Source of the DNA: Planctomycetota bacterium
GTDB taxonomy: Bacteria; Planctomycetota; Planctomycetia; Pirellulales; Lacipirellulaceae
Reading direction: 5' to 3'
NCBI GenBank assembly: GCA_024278955.1
Contig: JAJRSE010000120.1
Coordinates: forward strand, 1-38,802
DNA length: 38,802 bases
Below the pieces are notes generated by a model. The model did no database searches. It was not told the origin of the DNA and worked only from the letters and a program-made list of their open reading frames with translations. Of this stretch, positions 24,361 to 34,296 are shown in pieces. Made by a program: the position numbers and the translations under genes. How positions within the stretch are numbered: position 1 is the first letter of the stretch; the number at the start of each line of letters is the position of its first letter.

Positions 24361-25677
24361 ATGAAGGCTTTTACCGAAAAAGTTATCCACTATTTGCTTT
24401 TGTTCGTGGTGACGACTTTTGCGATTGGGGTGATGTGGAAGCTGAGTTCAAAAGAGCCGGCAGCGGCTTCTCGAACAGAACAGCTGGCACGCCCTTTGGC
24501 GACTGTCGCGGCCCCTAAATCTCCGGTCATTATCCAGAGGCTTGAAGTGGAGATGTGCGAAATCACCTCGACTTACGCAGGAAAAATCCAAGCCTGGGAA
24601 ACTTACCAGATTGGTTTTGAAGTTTCGGGTCGTGTCTTAAAGCTAGGGGAAAACGAAGCGGGGCAACCTCTCGACGATGGCGATCGTGTCTCGAAAGGGC
24701 AAACCCTGGCCACGCTCGACGACCGTGTTCTCAGGGCTCGCAAAGACGAAGCCTCTGCTCAAGCGGAACAAGCTGCCGCCGACCTCCGACGAGCCGAGCG
24801 AATTCGCGCGTCGAGCCCTTCGGCCCTTACCGAGTCAGAGCTTCAACGTCTTGTTGCCGAGTCGGCCATGGCAACTGCCCAACAAGAGGTTGCGATAAAA
24901 AACTTGGAGGACGCAGTTCTTAAGTCGCCGGTCGATGCGACCATCTCTAAGCGGATGATCAAGTCGGGCGAATCGGTCGGAGCCCAACAGATTGTGTTTG
25001 AGTTGGTCGAAAACGATAAGGTCCTGTTAGTTGTCGACGTGCCGGAGTCGCATATTCGCGAACTTGAAGAACGCATACGAGTGATCAAAAAAAATGTTGC
25101 CTCTGCGGACGAAAACTCTGACAACGAAGACCGGATTTTTCGTGCCCATGTTCGTCTTGAAGGGCGAGACCGTTTTGGAAACGCTTGGCCTACATTGCAA
25201 GGTGAAATACATCGGATTGCTGAAGTGGCTGATCTGCGAACGGGCCTCTTCCTGGTTGAGATTCGCCTAGCCAACGCCGAACGTCTGCTTCGGCCAGGCA
25301 TGGTCGCTACCGCAGAAGTTGTGACCACGCGAATTCAGGGCTATCAAATCCCCGAAGCGGCGGTCATCTTTCGGCAGCGAAAAGCCCATTTATTCACCGT
25401 GGTTGAAAATTCCCTTGATATGGAAATGCTCTATTGGAACCTGGGGCCAACGAGCGTCTCTCGCTCCCAGCGGGTGGATCTCACCCACTGGATCGACCAA
25501 GGAGCCTATGTGGTTTTGCCAGCCGAGACGCTTGAGCTCAACTCGGTGATTGTCCGTGGTCAATTTCGACTAGCAGATGCCCAACTGGTCCGAATCATGA
25601 ATCCGATCGAACGCTCTCCCGGAGAGCTGCACGCAGAACAAAATAGCCAAAGAATCGATGTTGCGACCGAACGCTAG
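24361..25677 (+). CDS. RND efflux periplasmic adaptor (membrane fusion protein)
   Basis: The 438-residue protein has an N-terminal transmembrane anchor (about residues 8-30). A split lipoyl-like domain (YAGKIQAWETYQIGFEVSGR, GDRVSKGQTLATLD, then VLKSPVDATISKRMIKSGES) brackets a helical hairpin at about 125-180 (ARKDEASAQAEQAAADLRRA). Beta-barrel and membrane-proximal domains follow (HVRLEGRDRFGNAWPTLQGE, LRPGMVATAEV). This is the standard adaptor layout for AcrAB-type pumps. It is the first gene of a four-gene run ending with the RND transporter at 28836-32054. No TolC-like outer-membrane partner is encoded in the window. The start lacks a strong Shine-Dalgarno. Confidence 0.88.
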   Translation: MKAFTEKVIHYLLLFVVTTFAIGVMWKLSSKEPAAASRTEQLARPLATVAAPKSPVIIQRLEVEMCEITSTYAGKIQAWETYQIGFEVSGRVLKLGENEAGQPLDDGDRVSKGQTLATLDDRVLRARKDEASAQAEQAAADLRRAERIRASSPSALTESELQRLVAESAMATAQQEVAIKNLEDAVLKSPVDATISKRMIKSGESVGAQQIVFELVENDKVLLVVDVPESHIRELEERIRVIKKNVASADENSDNEDRIFRAHVRLEGRDRFGNAWPTLQGEIHRIAEVADLRTGLFLVEIRLANAERLLRPGMVATAEVVTTRIQGYQIPEAAVIFRQRKAHLFTVVENSLDMEMLYWNLGPTSVSRSQRVDLTHWIDQGAYVVLPAETLELNSVIVRGQFRLADAQLVRIMNPIERSPGELHAEQNSQRIDVATER

Positions 25678-25721
25678 AATTTTTTCGAGAAGCTCCTTGT
25701 TTCCTAGAAAGGCCTATTGGC

Positions 25722-27527
25722 ATGATCGACTCAAAGCAAGACCTCCGGTCAAAATTTTGTCGAAGATGGATGGGGGCGGGAGTTGCGATTCTTTTTTTTG
25801 CCGCATCCACCCAACATGAAGCCACCGCGCAAGAAGCCAAAAAATCACAGACTCTAGCGGCCCCCTCTTCTACGGTCGTGTTCAATAAAACCAAAGAGTT
25901 TGAGGTAGAACAAACCTATAACGGCCAGCCGTTTCGTGTGGAAATAGGGAAAAAATCCTCGAAACGCGGACATCATATCTACCAGATGACCTACCCTTCT
26001 CCCATCAAGACGGCCCACGAACCTAACAATACGATTCACGCCGAGTATTACTTGCCAAACGGCATTGCAGCTGACAGCCCGGCTCGCCCTGCGGTAATTT
26101 GCCTTCATATTCTTAACGGCAACTACGAGTTGGTTCGCATGCTATGCTCTTCGCTTGCCCAGCGTGGAATCCCTGCCATTATGTTCAAGTTGCCCTATTA
26201 TGGCGAACGAGCACTGCCGGGAGGGCGTCGCGAACTGGCACGTAACGGCCTGCTTTTTGCCAAATCGCTTCAGCAAGGAATTCAAGATTCTCGACGCACT
26301 TACGATGTTCTAGCAGCCTTGCCCCAAGTTGATTCCGCACATATCGGCATCGCTGGCATCAGCCTGGGTAGCTTTATCAGTGCTTCAACTGCGGGCAGCG
26401 ACCCTCGTTTCGATCGAACGGCCCTGCTACTCTCCGGAGGGGATCTTCTTGGTCTTGTTCATGGCAGACCCGAAACGGCTTCTCTCAGCAAACTGATCAA
26501 GTCTTTGCCTGAGGCCGAACGACAAGCGATTGACCAAGCCATTCTTTCAGCCGACCCGGTCACCCACGCCGCCGGATTGCGCAAGCGTGCTCAAGCGGGC
26601 CGAGTGTTGATGATCAACGGCGACCAAGACAAAGTGGTGCCCCCTTCGGCAACGAAAAAATTAGCGGAAGCATTGGGGATATCTGACCGAGTTTTCTGGC
26701 TCAAGGGTTTAGGACATTACACGGCGATGACTCGCCTCCCTGAGATCATGCGGCGGACGGTCGACTTTTTTGCCGTAAACCTCCCGCCCGATACTCTCCC
26801 GCCCACCATCGCTCCCTCTCGCTCAGAAGATCCAATCATTCGGCTAGCAAACCTTATTTCCCAGTTCTCCTCGCTCTTCTCGGTTGCGCCAACCGAAGGG
26901 CATTGCCATCTCGTGGATATTGGAATTGAAGTCACGCTGGCAAACGGTGAAACGCATTCTGGTACCCTCCAGTTTGCCAATGGTGCCGAACACCGTTTCC
27001 GCCTACACGCTGCCGTGCCGAAGTTGGGCAAGGTCTACTTTGGACAAGACCAACATCCCTGGATGGCCACCGACAAAGCCGTCTTCCTTGGCGTCAAAAA
27101 GAACGATTCGGAGTCCCCTGGCCCGCTAACCTTTGCCGACCCCAAGTCGCTTCAAAGAGCAAAAATGGCGTTCGGCCTCATGTCTACGGTCTCGCTGGCT
27201 CCTTCGCTCCTCGAACAGCTCGTTCGCGTCGAAACCAGCACCTCGGCAAGCGGAGCACTCGTCCTTGAAGTTTCCGCCCGGAAAAAACCCCAGAAAGGGG
27301 CATTCCAAATCACTTATCAGGCAGATCAAAAGACTCCCGAGTCGATTACGTTCGACCTCCAAGGCGTCCAGGGGACCCTCACCATTCGCAGTTGGCAGCT
27401 AGACTCGGTAGCCTTCGCTGCCGTATTTCAACCGCCGGTCGACTTGCCCGTCGAAAATGTTGAACAATCCGATCTGTTACGAATTTTTGCTTCCTTATTT
27501 AACTTTGCATTGGAGCTAACCCAATGA
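25722..27527 (+). CDS. Exported alpha/beta hydrolase within the RND operon
   Basis: The 601-residue product has an N-terminal signal segment (WMGAGVAILFFAASTQHEAT, cleavage near AQEAKK). An alpha/beta-hydrolase domain covers about 60-365. It has VICLHILNGNYE as the oxyanion-loop region, nucleophile elbow GIAGISLGSF with Ser214, acidic residues in MINGDQDKVVPP (Asp301/Asp303), and catalytic His332 in LKGLGHYTAM. All three triad members appear present. The remaining 220 residues form a beta-rich domain I do not recognise (CHLVDIGIEVTLANGETHSG, LVRVETSTSASGALVLEVS). It lies 44 bases after the adaptor, and its stop overlaps the start of the C45 gene (ATGA). Esterase or peptidase activity outside the cytoplasm is likely; the substrate is unknown. 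Confidence 0.82.
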   Translation: MIDSKQDLRSKFCRRWMGAGVAILFFAASTQHEATAQEAKKSQTLAAPSSTVVFNKTKEFEVEQTYNGQPFRVEIGKKSSKRGHHIYQMTYPSPIKTAHEPNNTIHAEYYLPNGIAADSPARPAVICLHILNGNYELVRMLCSSLAQRGIPAIMFKLPYYGERALPGGRRELARNGLLFAKSLQQGIQDSRRTYDVLAALPQVDSAHIGIAGISLGSFISASTAGSDPRFDRTALLLSGGDLLGLVHGRPETASLSKLIKSLPEAERQAIDQAILSADPVTHAAGLRKRAQAGRVLMINGDQDKVVPPSATKKLAEALGISDRVFWLKGLGHYTAMTRLPEIMRRTVDFFAVNLPPDTLPPTIAPSRSEDPIIRLANLISQFSSLFSVAPTEGHCHLVDIGIEVTLANGETHSGTLQFANGAEHRFRLHAAVPKLGKVYFGQDQHPWMATDKAVFLGVKKNDSESPGPLTFADPKSLQRAKMAFGLMSTVSLAPSLLEQLVRVETSTSASGALVLEVSARKKPQKGAFQITYQADQKTPESITFDLQGVQGTLTIRSWQLDSVAFAAVFQPPVDLPVENVEQSDLLRIFASLFNFALELTQ

Positions 27528-28822
27528 CCTACTCAAAACCATTTGCTTTTCACAACTCGATTTGCCAACACATTTCAAAAATATTTGCCACGCTCCTACT
27601 GCTGGGGGCTTGCCCTACTGGGACCTTTGCAGAAAACAAGACCCCCGACTTGCCCACGGGCTTAAAAGTGCTTGAACAAGCGGCAAACGGCCATGGCCTG
27701 CTCTGCCGGCTAGGGCCTGGCAAGACGGGTAATACGTTGCTGTTTGTCGACGGCACGCCTACCCAAATGGGGACTGCTCAGGGAACTCTTTTAGGAAACA
27801 AGGCAGCGAAGCTCACCGAGCGTGTGCTTTTCATGGTCGGCGGTGTCGAAACTCTGCAAAGTAACAAGTGGTTTCTCCATCGCATGGAAGAAATCCAACG
27901 TCGTACCTTACCCCACATGCCCTCACGTTTTCTTGACGAGTGCGATGCCCTTGCCAAAGCTGCCGGTATCTCTCAACGCGACATGCGTTACGCCAATCTC
28001 TTTCCCGAGCGGTTTCATTGCAGCGGAGTTGCGGTTCGTGGCAAAGCAAGCCGGGATGGACGTGTATACCATGCTCGTGTGCTCGATTACATGCGAGATA
28101 TCAATCTCCAAGGCATGTCAGCCGTCGTCGTGTATTTGCCTGAGGGATTCAACAATTGGATGAGTCTCGGCTACGCCGGTTTTCTCGGCACCGTCACGGC
28201 AATGAACGAGCATGGGCTAGCCGTCGGCGAAATGGGCGGCAAAGGGGTGGGGCTCTGGGATGGTATGCCGATGAGCTTCCTTTTGCGTGACGTGATGGAA
28301 CGTGCTTCGACCGTCGAAGAAGCGGTAGAAATCATCCGCGAAACGCCACGCACTTGCGAATATTACTACGTCTTTAGCGATCGATCTGGCAACATGGCCG
28401 GTCTCTATTGCACGCCTGACGAAATTCTTGTTTTAGCCCCAGGCGAACAAAACGAGCGACTTCCGCTCGTGCCCGAAGATACCGTGATGTTTTCCGCAGG
28501 CAAACGTGCCGAGAAGCTAAGCGAACGCTTGCAACAGTACTACGGGAAAATTGACGAGCAAGTCATGATCGAAATGATCAAGCGGCCCGTGGCCATGAAC
28601 TCGAACCTACACAACGCAGTCTTCGCACCACAAAGTCTCGACATGTGGTTTGCCAACGCAGGAAAACACACTCCCGCCTGCGACGAACCTTACACACACT
28701 GCAATTTGGCGGAGCTTATCTCTTACTACCAAAAGAACCAAGCAGCTCAAAAAGCGTCTACCGAGAGAAGCCAAGCTAGGAAGACACATCGCCCCGAAAA
28801 AATTGCTAGGGTAGAAAAATAA
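27524..28822 (+). CDS. C45-type Ntn acyltransferase/hydrolase, exported
   Basis: The 432-residue protein begins with a signal sequence ([19 protein letters not shown]) that contains a possible lipobox LLGAC. Features of the peptidase C45 / acyl-CoA:6-APA acyltransferase-like Ntn family are [15 protein letters not shown] near residue 80, [15 protein letters not shown], and the [20 protein letters not shown] segment. In that segment Cys166 would become the N-terminal nucleophile after self-cleavage. HARVLDY and [15 protein letters not shown] follow. Members of this family transfer or hydrolyse acyl groups on amines. The start overlaps the hydrolase stop and the RND gene starts 13 bases after its stop, so the three should be co-expressed. 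Confidence 0.82.
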   Translation: MTYSKPFAFHNSICQHISKIFATLLLLGACPTGTFAENKTPDLPTGLKVLEQAANGHGLLCRLGPGKTGNTLLFVDGTPTQMGTAQGTLLGNKAAKLTERVLFMVGGVETLQSNKWFLHRMEEIQRRTLPHMPSRFLDECDALAKAAGISQRDMRYANLFPERFHCSGVAVRGKASRDGRVYHARVLDYMRDINLQGMSAVVVYLPEGFNNWMSLGYAGFLGTVTAMNEHGLAVGEMGGKGVGLWDGMPMSFLLRDVMERASTVEEAVEIIRETPRTCEYYYVFSDRSGNMAGLYCTPDEILVLAPGEQNERLPLVPEDTVMFSAGKRAEKLSERLQQYYGKIDEQVMIEMIKRPVAMNSNLHNAVFAPQSLDMWFANAGKHTPACDEPYTHCNLAELISYYQKNQAAQKASTERSQARKTHRPEKIARVEK

Positions 28823-28835
28823 CCAACCTCTCCGA

Positions 28836-31800
28836 ATGAAACTTAGCTCGCAAGCGATTGATCATCCGAGGATTGTACTCATAGCCACCATCTTGGTGCT
28901 GCTATTGGCCCTCTACGCCGCAATGTTTATCCCGGTCCAGAGGACTCCAGCAATCACAAAAGCGGTCGTGCTGGTTGCGGTTCCGTACCCAGATGCTCAG
29001 CCAAGCGAGGCGGAGAACGAAATCGCCCGCAAAGTAGAAGAAACTCTCACCGAGTTGCAAAGTGTCGATTTCATTGCCTCAACAAGCATGCGAGGGGCTT
29101 CGGTCACCCAGATAATTTTTCTTGACGGCGTCGATCCTGACGACGCTAAACGAGAAGTCAAAGATCTGGTCGACCGGATTCGCAACGAACTACCCCTGGG
29201 ACGTGAGGTACAGCCTACGGTCACAAAAATTGACTTCGAGAATGCGCCACTGATGCTGGTGACTCTCGCGGGGCCTCCGGGCTTCGACGAACGCGCACTC
29301 AAACATATTGCTGAAGAAGTCGAGGAGCGATTGTCTTCGGTGGATGGCATCGCTAACACGCAGCTTTTCGGAGGCAAAGAACGAGAGATCCACGTCAACG
29401 TCAATCCCGACCTCATGGTGCAATACGGGCTGACGCTCCGGCAGTTTCGTCAGGCGCTTGCCGATTTTAACGCGAAGGTCCCCGGCGGAGCTTTTGATAC
29501 GGCGAAGATCGACCGCACAGTACGCAACGAATCGAAGTTTCGCGGCTTAGACGACATTCGCGAAGCCATTGTAAGTAGCGTCGAAGGCCGAGTGATACGC
29601 GTTGGCGATGTCGCGGAAGTTATCGATACCCACCGGCGTATAAAAAACCTGGCTCAGCTCGATGGCCGCGACTGCGCGACGATCGTAGTCAATAAAGAAT
29701 CGGGGATCAACACGCTCGGAGCTGCTCGAGCGCTCAACGCGATGGTCGACGACCTTCGTCAGCAATACCCCGACATTTCTTTCACAACCACGCGAGATAC
29801 CTCTCAAGAAATTTGGATAATGTTTCGTGTACTGGGCTCCAGCGCTCTGTTTGGGGCCATGCTGGTGCTAGTCATCCTCACATGGACGATGGGGCTAAGA
29901 ATCTCGATCCTGGTGCTGCTCGCTATCCCGTTTAGTTCGGCGGTTGGACTGATCTTTCTGTATTTCACAGGAATTCCGATCTCAAACATGGTAGTTTTCA
30001 GCTTTATCCTCGTTCTGGGAATGGTTGTCGATGGGGCAATTATAGTTGCCGAAAACATACACCGCCATATCGAGCGAGGCGAAGACCCTACGACCGCAGC
30101 CAAGATAGGAATCGAGGAAGTCGGCCTGCCTGTGATCGCAGCCGACTTGACGACCATCGCTGCTTTCTTGCCCATGATTCTGGTCCCAGGCATCATGGGT
30201 GACTTCATGGGGGTGATGCCGCGAGTTGTTAGCGTGGCGTTGCTGGGTTCGGTGCTTGTCGACCATTTCATTATCCCTACGCTTGCGGCACGTTGGTATC
30301 GGCGAAAAGAATTTCCCTCCGAGCAACCGCTAGCTCCTGCTGTCCTGGCAGGCGAATCGAATGATGCAAAAGCACAAGTTGCTAGTCATGTACGGCCTAA
30401 CCTGGGCCCTGGGACAAGGCTCTATACCGCGATTTTGCGTTTTGCACTCAGCAACCGCTACTCGGTGCTTGTCATTTGCGGCATCGCCTTGATGGGTGCC
30501 AATGTGTTGTTTGGAAAACTCGGATTCGAATTTTTCCCACCAAGCGATCGAGGACAATTTGGCATCAAATATGAATTGCCCTTGGGATACAGCATCGAAG
30601 AAACCTTAGCCGCCTCGCGTGTGATTACCGAACCGCTCGACAAATGGGCAGATCGCGGCTTGCTCCAACATTATGTGACCGCAATCGGATCTGCCGGCGG
30701 GCTTTCTACCCGAATCGAGAACGATCCGGCGTCTGGTAACGAGTTTGGCGAAGTCATGGTCGAGCTACTTTCGCCCCTCGATCGATCTGTCCATGAGCAA
30801 GAAATCATTGCTTCGTTACGACGAGAAATCAAACCGCTGCCAGGCATGAAGTATTCGATCAAGGAAGTCGAAGACGGGCCGCCAGGCGGTTCCGACGTGG
30901 CAGTTCGACTAACAGGCAGCGACATCGATCGACTCGGCAAGCTAGGCATTAACATTTCGCGTCGACTAGCCCAAGTGCCCGGCACAGTTGACGCCTCGAC
31001 CGACTTTCGACCCGACAATCCAGAACTGGTGGTCCAGCCCAAGCCAGGAGTCGTAGGCCTGTTCGGACTCACCGAGGCGCAAATTGCCCAGGCCGTCCAA
31101 ATGGCGATTGCCGGTGATTCGCAAATCCAACTCACCCTCGACGACGAAGATGTCACGCTTCGATTGCAGCTTGCCCCTGAATATCAGCAGCATTCCAAAA
31201 CACTTAAACGGTTGATGATTACTGCTCCAGATGGCCGGCGTGCGCCAATTTCAGAGTTGGCCGATTTGTATAACGACGTGGGACTTTACAGCATCAATCG
31301 CTATGAACGCGATCGCTCGGTGATGGCGAAATGCGATGTCCTAGATCCGGTCTTGCCAGACGATGTTTTTGAAGTGCTTCGCGATGAAGTCTTGCCTTCG
31401 CTCGGTTTTCGTCCTGTCAAAGGCAGCTCAACTGTTTTCATCGGGATGCCCACAACTCTCTCTGAGGGAATCAAAGCGGAGTTCACCGGCGAAAATGAAG
31501 AACGCGACAAAAACTTTCGCTACTTGCTCTATAGTATGTTGCTTGGGGTCGTGTTGATTTTTGGTATCCTCGTAGCGCAGTTCAATAGCTTTCGTCAGAG
31601 CACGATCATAATGCTTACCGTCCCGTTGAGCTTTATTGGAGTTGTGCTTGGCATGTGGGCTAGCGGTTTCCCGTTTAGCCTAGCTTCGTTTATCGGACTG
31701 GTGAGCCTGACGGGGATCGTCGTAAACGATGCGATCGTGATGGTCGACTTTACAAATCAAGCTCGAAAACGTGGGCATCCGTTGCGAGAGGCAATCCTCG

Positions 31801-32054
31801 AAGCCGGGGTAAACCGCCTTCGCCCGGTGCTACTAACAACCGTCACAACAATCGGCGGGCTGCTGCCTTTGCTGCTCAACATCTCTGGCGGCGCCGAGTT
31901 TTGGCAACCGCTAACAGCTGCGGTCGTATTTGGGCTCGCCTTCGCGACGGTTCTAACACTGGTCGTAATTCCGGTAAGCTACAGCGTCGCATACACGACC
32001 ACAGACAGCCTCCGAAACTCTTGGAATTGGATCCTCGGGCGTATCGCACGATAA
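28836..32054 (+). CDS. RND family efflux transporter (AcrB/MdtB-like)
   Basis: At 1072 residues this is a full-length RND pump. The N-terminal helix ([20 protein letters not shown]) leads to the porter domain with [20 protein letters not shown]. Helices 2-6 include [20 protein letters not shown], which holds one acidic residue in the proton relay region. A second porter half follows, and C-terminal helices include [20 protein letters not shown] and [20 protein letters not shown]. The TM10 lysine of AcrB is not seen in [13 protein letters not shown], as in many divergent RND branches. It pairs with the adaptor at 24361. Substrate cannot be inferred except through its two enzyme neighbours. It converges with polX. 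Confidence 0.92.
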   Translation: MKLSSQAIDHPRIVLIATILVLLLALYAAMFIPVQRTPAITKAVVLVAVPYPDAQPSEAENEIARKVEETLTELQSVDFIASTSMRGASVTQIIFLDGVDPDDAKREVKDLVDRIRNELPLGREVQPTVTKIDFENAPLMLVTLAGPPGFDERALKHIAEEVEERLSSVDGIANTQLFGGKEREIHVNVNPDLMVQYGLTLRQFRQALADFNAKVPGGAFDTAKIDRTVRNESKFRGLDDIREAIVSSVEGRVIRVGDVAEVIDTHRRIKNLAQLDGRDCATIVVNKESGINTLGAARALNAMVDDLRQQYPDISFTTTRDTSQEIWIMFRVLGSSALFGAMLVLVILTWTMGLRISILVLLAIPFSSAVGLIFLYFTGIPISNMVVFSFILVLGMVVDGAIIVAENIHRHIERGEDPTTAAKIGIEEVGLPVIAADLTTIAAFLPMILVPGIMGDFMGVMPRVVSVALLGSVLVDHFIIPTLAARWYRRKEFPSEQPLAPAVLAGESNDAKAQVASHVRPNLGPGTRLYTAILRFALSNRYSVLVICGIALMGANVLFGKLGFEFFPPSDRGQFGIKYELPLGYSIEETLAASRVITEPLDKWADRGLLQHYVTAIGSAGGLSTRIENDPASGNEFGEVMVELLSPLDRSVHEQEIIASLRREIKPLPGMKYSIKEVEDGPPGGSDVAVRLTGSDIDRLGKLGINISRRLAQVPGTVDASTDFRPDNPELVVQPKPGVVGLFGLTEAQIAQAVQMAIAGDSQIQLTLDDEDVTLRLQLAPEYQQHSKTLKRLMITAPDGRRAPISELADLYNDVGLYSINRYERDRSVMAKCDVLDPVLPDDVFEVLRDEVLPSLGFRPVKGSSTVFIGMPTTLSEGIKAEFTGENEERDKNFRYLLYSMLLGVVLIFGILVAQFNSFRQSTIIMLTVPLSFIGVVLGMWASGFPFSLASFIGLVSLTGIVVNDAIVMVDFTNQARKRGHPLREAILEAGVNRLRPVLLTTVTTIGGLLPLLLNISGGAEFWQPLTAAVVFGLAFATVLTLVVIPVSYSVAYTTTDSLRNSWNWILGRIAR

Positions 32055-32106
32055 TCCGGTGTTCCTATCTCGGGCATGACGCTACGGAAAAGCAATCCGG
32101 CCAAGG

Positions 32107-33834
32107 CTACCTCAAGTACTTCTCAAACTCATTCCAAGGCAACGTGTTTGCAACATCCTCTGCCGTGAGTCCGCCGCGCCGGGCTTGCTGGACTCCGTGG
32201 CACATGACCCCCATACCTTCGGTGCTGTGGGCGTCGGTACTAATGACAATCGGTATGCCGTGGCGTTTGGCGGCTGCGCAGTGAATGTCGTGGAGGTCGA
32301 GCCGGGCAGGGTTGGCGTTGAGTTCGAGTAGCTTGCCATGCCGGGCTGCCGCGGCGAAGACTTCTTCCATGTCGACGTCGTAAGGTTCGCGCCGATTGAT
32401 AAGCCGGCCTGTTGGATGGGCAATAATATCGACGTGCGGGTTTTCAAGTGCTCCAAGAATTCGCTCGGTAATCTGCTCTTGCGGCTGGTTCTGGCCGTAG
32501 TGAATACTAGCAATCACCCAATCGGCTTCAGCCAAAACATCCTCCGGAAGGTCCATGCCGCCCTTTTCTAAAATATCGCACTCGATACCTTTGAGAACCG
32601 TGAACCCTTCCAGATTTTCGCGTAGTAAGTCGATCTTCGCCCACTGGGCACGCAGCCGCTGGACGTCGAGACCGCGAGCCATGGTAACCCTCTTCGAGTG
32701 ATCAGTAATCGCGATGTACTCGAGACCGCGATGCTTGGCGGCGTCAACCATCTCTTGCAACGACGCCTTGCCGTCGGTGGCGGTCGTATGCATATGCAAA
32801 TCGCCACGTATATCCGCCAGCTCAACAAGCTTAGGCAGTTCACGCTGATCCGCCCACTGAAATTCTTGCCGAGCCTCGCGCATCTGGGGAGAAAAACAAG
32901 GCATGTCGAGAGCGGCGTAAACTTCTTCTTCGGTCTCACCAGCAACATACTGCTCCTCACCCTCGCCAGCCACACGAAACACTCCCCATTCGTTGACCTT
33001 CAAACCGCGTTGTTTTGCCCGCCCGCGAACAACTACGTTGTGATCCTTCGACCCGGTAAAATACTGAAGCGCGGCACCAAACGATTCTTTGGGAACGACT
33101 CGCAAGTCGATCTGCATCCCACTATCGAGACGAGTCGACATTTTGGTATCGCCGCGTGCAATCACTTCGGCAACCCCCTGAAAACTGCCGAATCGATCCA
33201 TCACGGCATCGACGTCGGTCGCCTCGACAAGCAGATCGAGGTCGCCCACCGTTTCGCAGCCTCGGCGGTAGCTGCCTGCCATTTCCATCTGGCGAATCCC
33301 CCCGATGGCGCGCATGTGTTCCAGCAATCGGCTGGCGATTGTGTCTGCTTCAACCCACCGAGTGCGAGACTCGGCCTGCTCGGCAATCGCTAATCCCTTG
33401 AGAATCGTTTCCTCGGTTTTCGGGCCAAAACCTTTCAGACCGCGCACTTGTTGCGACTGACATGCCTTGCGCAATTCTTCAAGCGAATTGATGCCTAATT
33501 CTTTATGCAGAAAGGCGGCCTTCTTAGGCCCCAATCCAGGGACCCGCAGTAAGGCCAGCACCTGGGGCGAAATTTCCTGGAGTAGCTCGTCGAGCATCGG
33601 CAGCCGCCCGGTCGCCAGCATAACCTCGATTTTTTCAGCCACCGCCTTGCCCACGCCTTCGATTTCAGTCAACGACCGCGAATCGTCTGCGACAATCGCA
33701 GCCAGGGGCTCGCTAAGATCGGCAATTTTCCGAGCGCCGCTCCGATAAGATCTTACTCGAAAGGGATTAGCACCCTGAAATTCGAGCAGCTCGGCAACTC
33801 GCTCAAAAACGGCAGCTATTTCTCTGTTATTCAT
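32107..33834 (-). CDS. polX: Family X DNA polymerase with C-terminal PHP domain
   Basis: The 575-residue protein has the usual bacterial PolX order. An N-terminal helix-hairpin-helix lyase-like domain (IAAVFERVAELLEFQGANPF, EIEGVGKAVAEKIE) and a second hairpin (LRVPGLGPKKAAFL) come first. The palm contains GSYRRGCETVGDLDLLVEA with the catalytic Asp198 and Asp200. Then comes a PHP phosphoesterase domain from about 335 (DLHMHTTATDG, AITDHS, GIECDILEKGG, IIAHPTGR, ISTDAHS). Metal ligands of both active sites are present. It acts in gap-filling and base-excision repair, with PHP-dependent 3'-end processing. I chose the ATG at 33834; another at 33840 would add two residues, and a longer frame to 33918 looks non-coding. 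Confidence 0.93.
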   Translation of the reverse strand: MNNREIAAVFERVAELLEFQGANPFRVRSYRSGARKIADLSEPLAAIVADDSRSLTEIEGVGKAVAEKIEVMLATGRLPMLDELLQEISPQVLALLRVPGLGPKKAAFLHKELGINSLEELRKACQSQQVRGLKGFGPKTEETILKGLAIAEQAESRTRWVEADTIASRLLEHMRAIGGIRQMEMAGSYRRGCETVGDLDLLVEATDVDAVMDRFGSFQGVAEVIARGDTKMSTRLDSGMQIDLRVVPKESFGAALQYFTGSKDHNVVVRGRAKQRGLKVNEWGVFRVAGEGEEQYVAGETEEEVYAALDMPCFSPQMREARQEFQWADQRELPKLVELADIRGDLHMHTTATDGKASLQEMVDAAKHRGLEYIAITDHSKRVTMARGLDVQRLRAQWAKIDLLRENLEGFTVLKGIECDILEKGGMDLPEDVLAEADWVIASIHYGQNQPQEQITERILGALENPHVDIIAHPTGRLINRREPYDVDMEEVFAAAARHGKLLELNANPARLDLHDIHCAAAKRHGIPIVISTDAHSTEGMGVMCHGVQQARRGGLTAEDVANTLPWNEFEKYLR

Positions 33835-34296
33835 GCCCATTAGTGTACGCTGTCGGCACTTTGTATGGAATGCTCCTTGGCAGAGATAAAACGAGAGATA
33901 AAACGGGGACAGGTCCAATTAAATCGCCTATCGAGCGATTATCACTCTCCCCCGTTTCCTGGCCCTGCAAGCGTTTCGAGCAACCAGGAGTCCTCGCCGT
34001 GCAAGGGACTCAACGGATCACAGAGAAAAGCTAGCGCCCCGTTTATTTACGCCCACACAGCAAGGGGCGACAAGGATCCCCCGGTCTGCGTGAACGCAAA
34101 TGAAAAAATAGTTTTCCTCCCGAAGAATGGCCGGTCGACTAATCTCCTTGCAGGCAACACCAGCCCATCTTTTCAGAGAGTTCTGCTGCTTGCCGACAGG
34201 TAGAAACACGGTTGCCTCCAGGCCAGAGGTAAATTAGCATAGGCTCTTGGCAATCGTCCAAAAATATTCTCAATCAAATCAGGGGATAAGTGTACG
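33835..34296. other. Divergent intergenic region with REP-like element
   Basis: This 462-base spacer separates polX and the Gfo/Idh/MocA gene. It holds the tandem-repeat and palindrome element at 33882-33957. A short CGCCCC/GGGGCG inverted repeat lies at 34035-34040 and 34064-34069. AGGGG about 10 bases before 34297 is the Shine-Dalgarno of the next gene. No protein gene is supported. Confidence 0.5.
33882..33957. repeat. REP-like element: tandem 12-mer followed by nested palindrome
   Basis: AGAGATAAAACG occurs twice in perfect tandem (33882-33893, 33894-33905). The second copy runs into AAACGGGG (33901-33908), which pairs with CCCCGTTT (33950-33957). Inside this, AATCGC (33922-33927) pairs with GCGATT (33935-33940) around a seven-base loop. 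The GGGGACAGGTCC wording resembles dispersed palindromes seen in other genomes, but copy number cannot be tested here. Confidence 0.5.

Noticed and set aside
34018..34209. 63-codon minus-strand frame between polX and the oxidoreductase gene.
   Set aside because: No ribosome-binding site and no recognisable domain, and it overlaps a short palindrome; not enough to call a gene.
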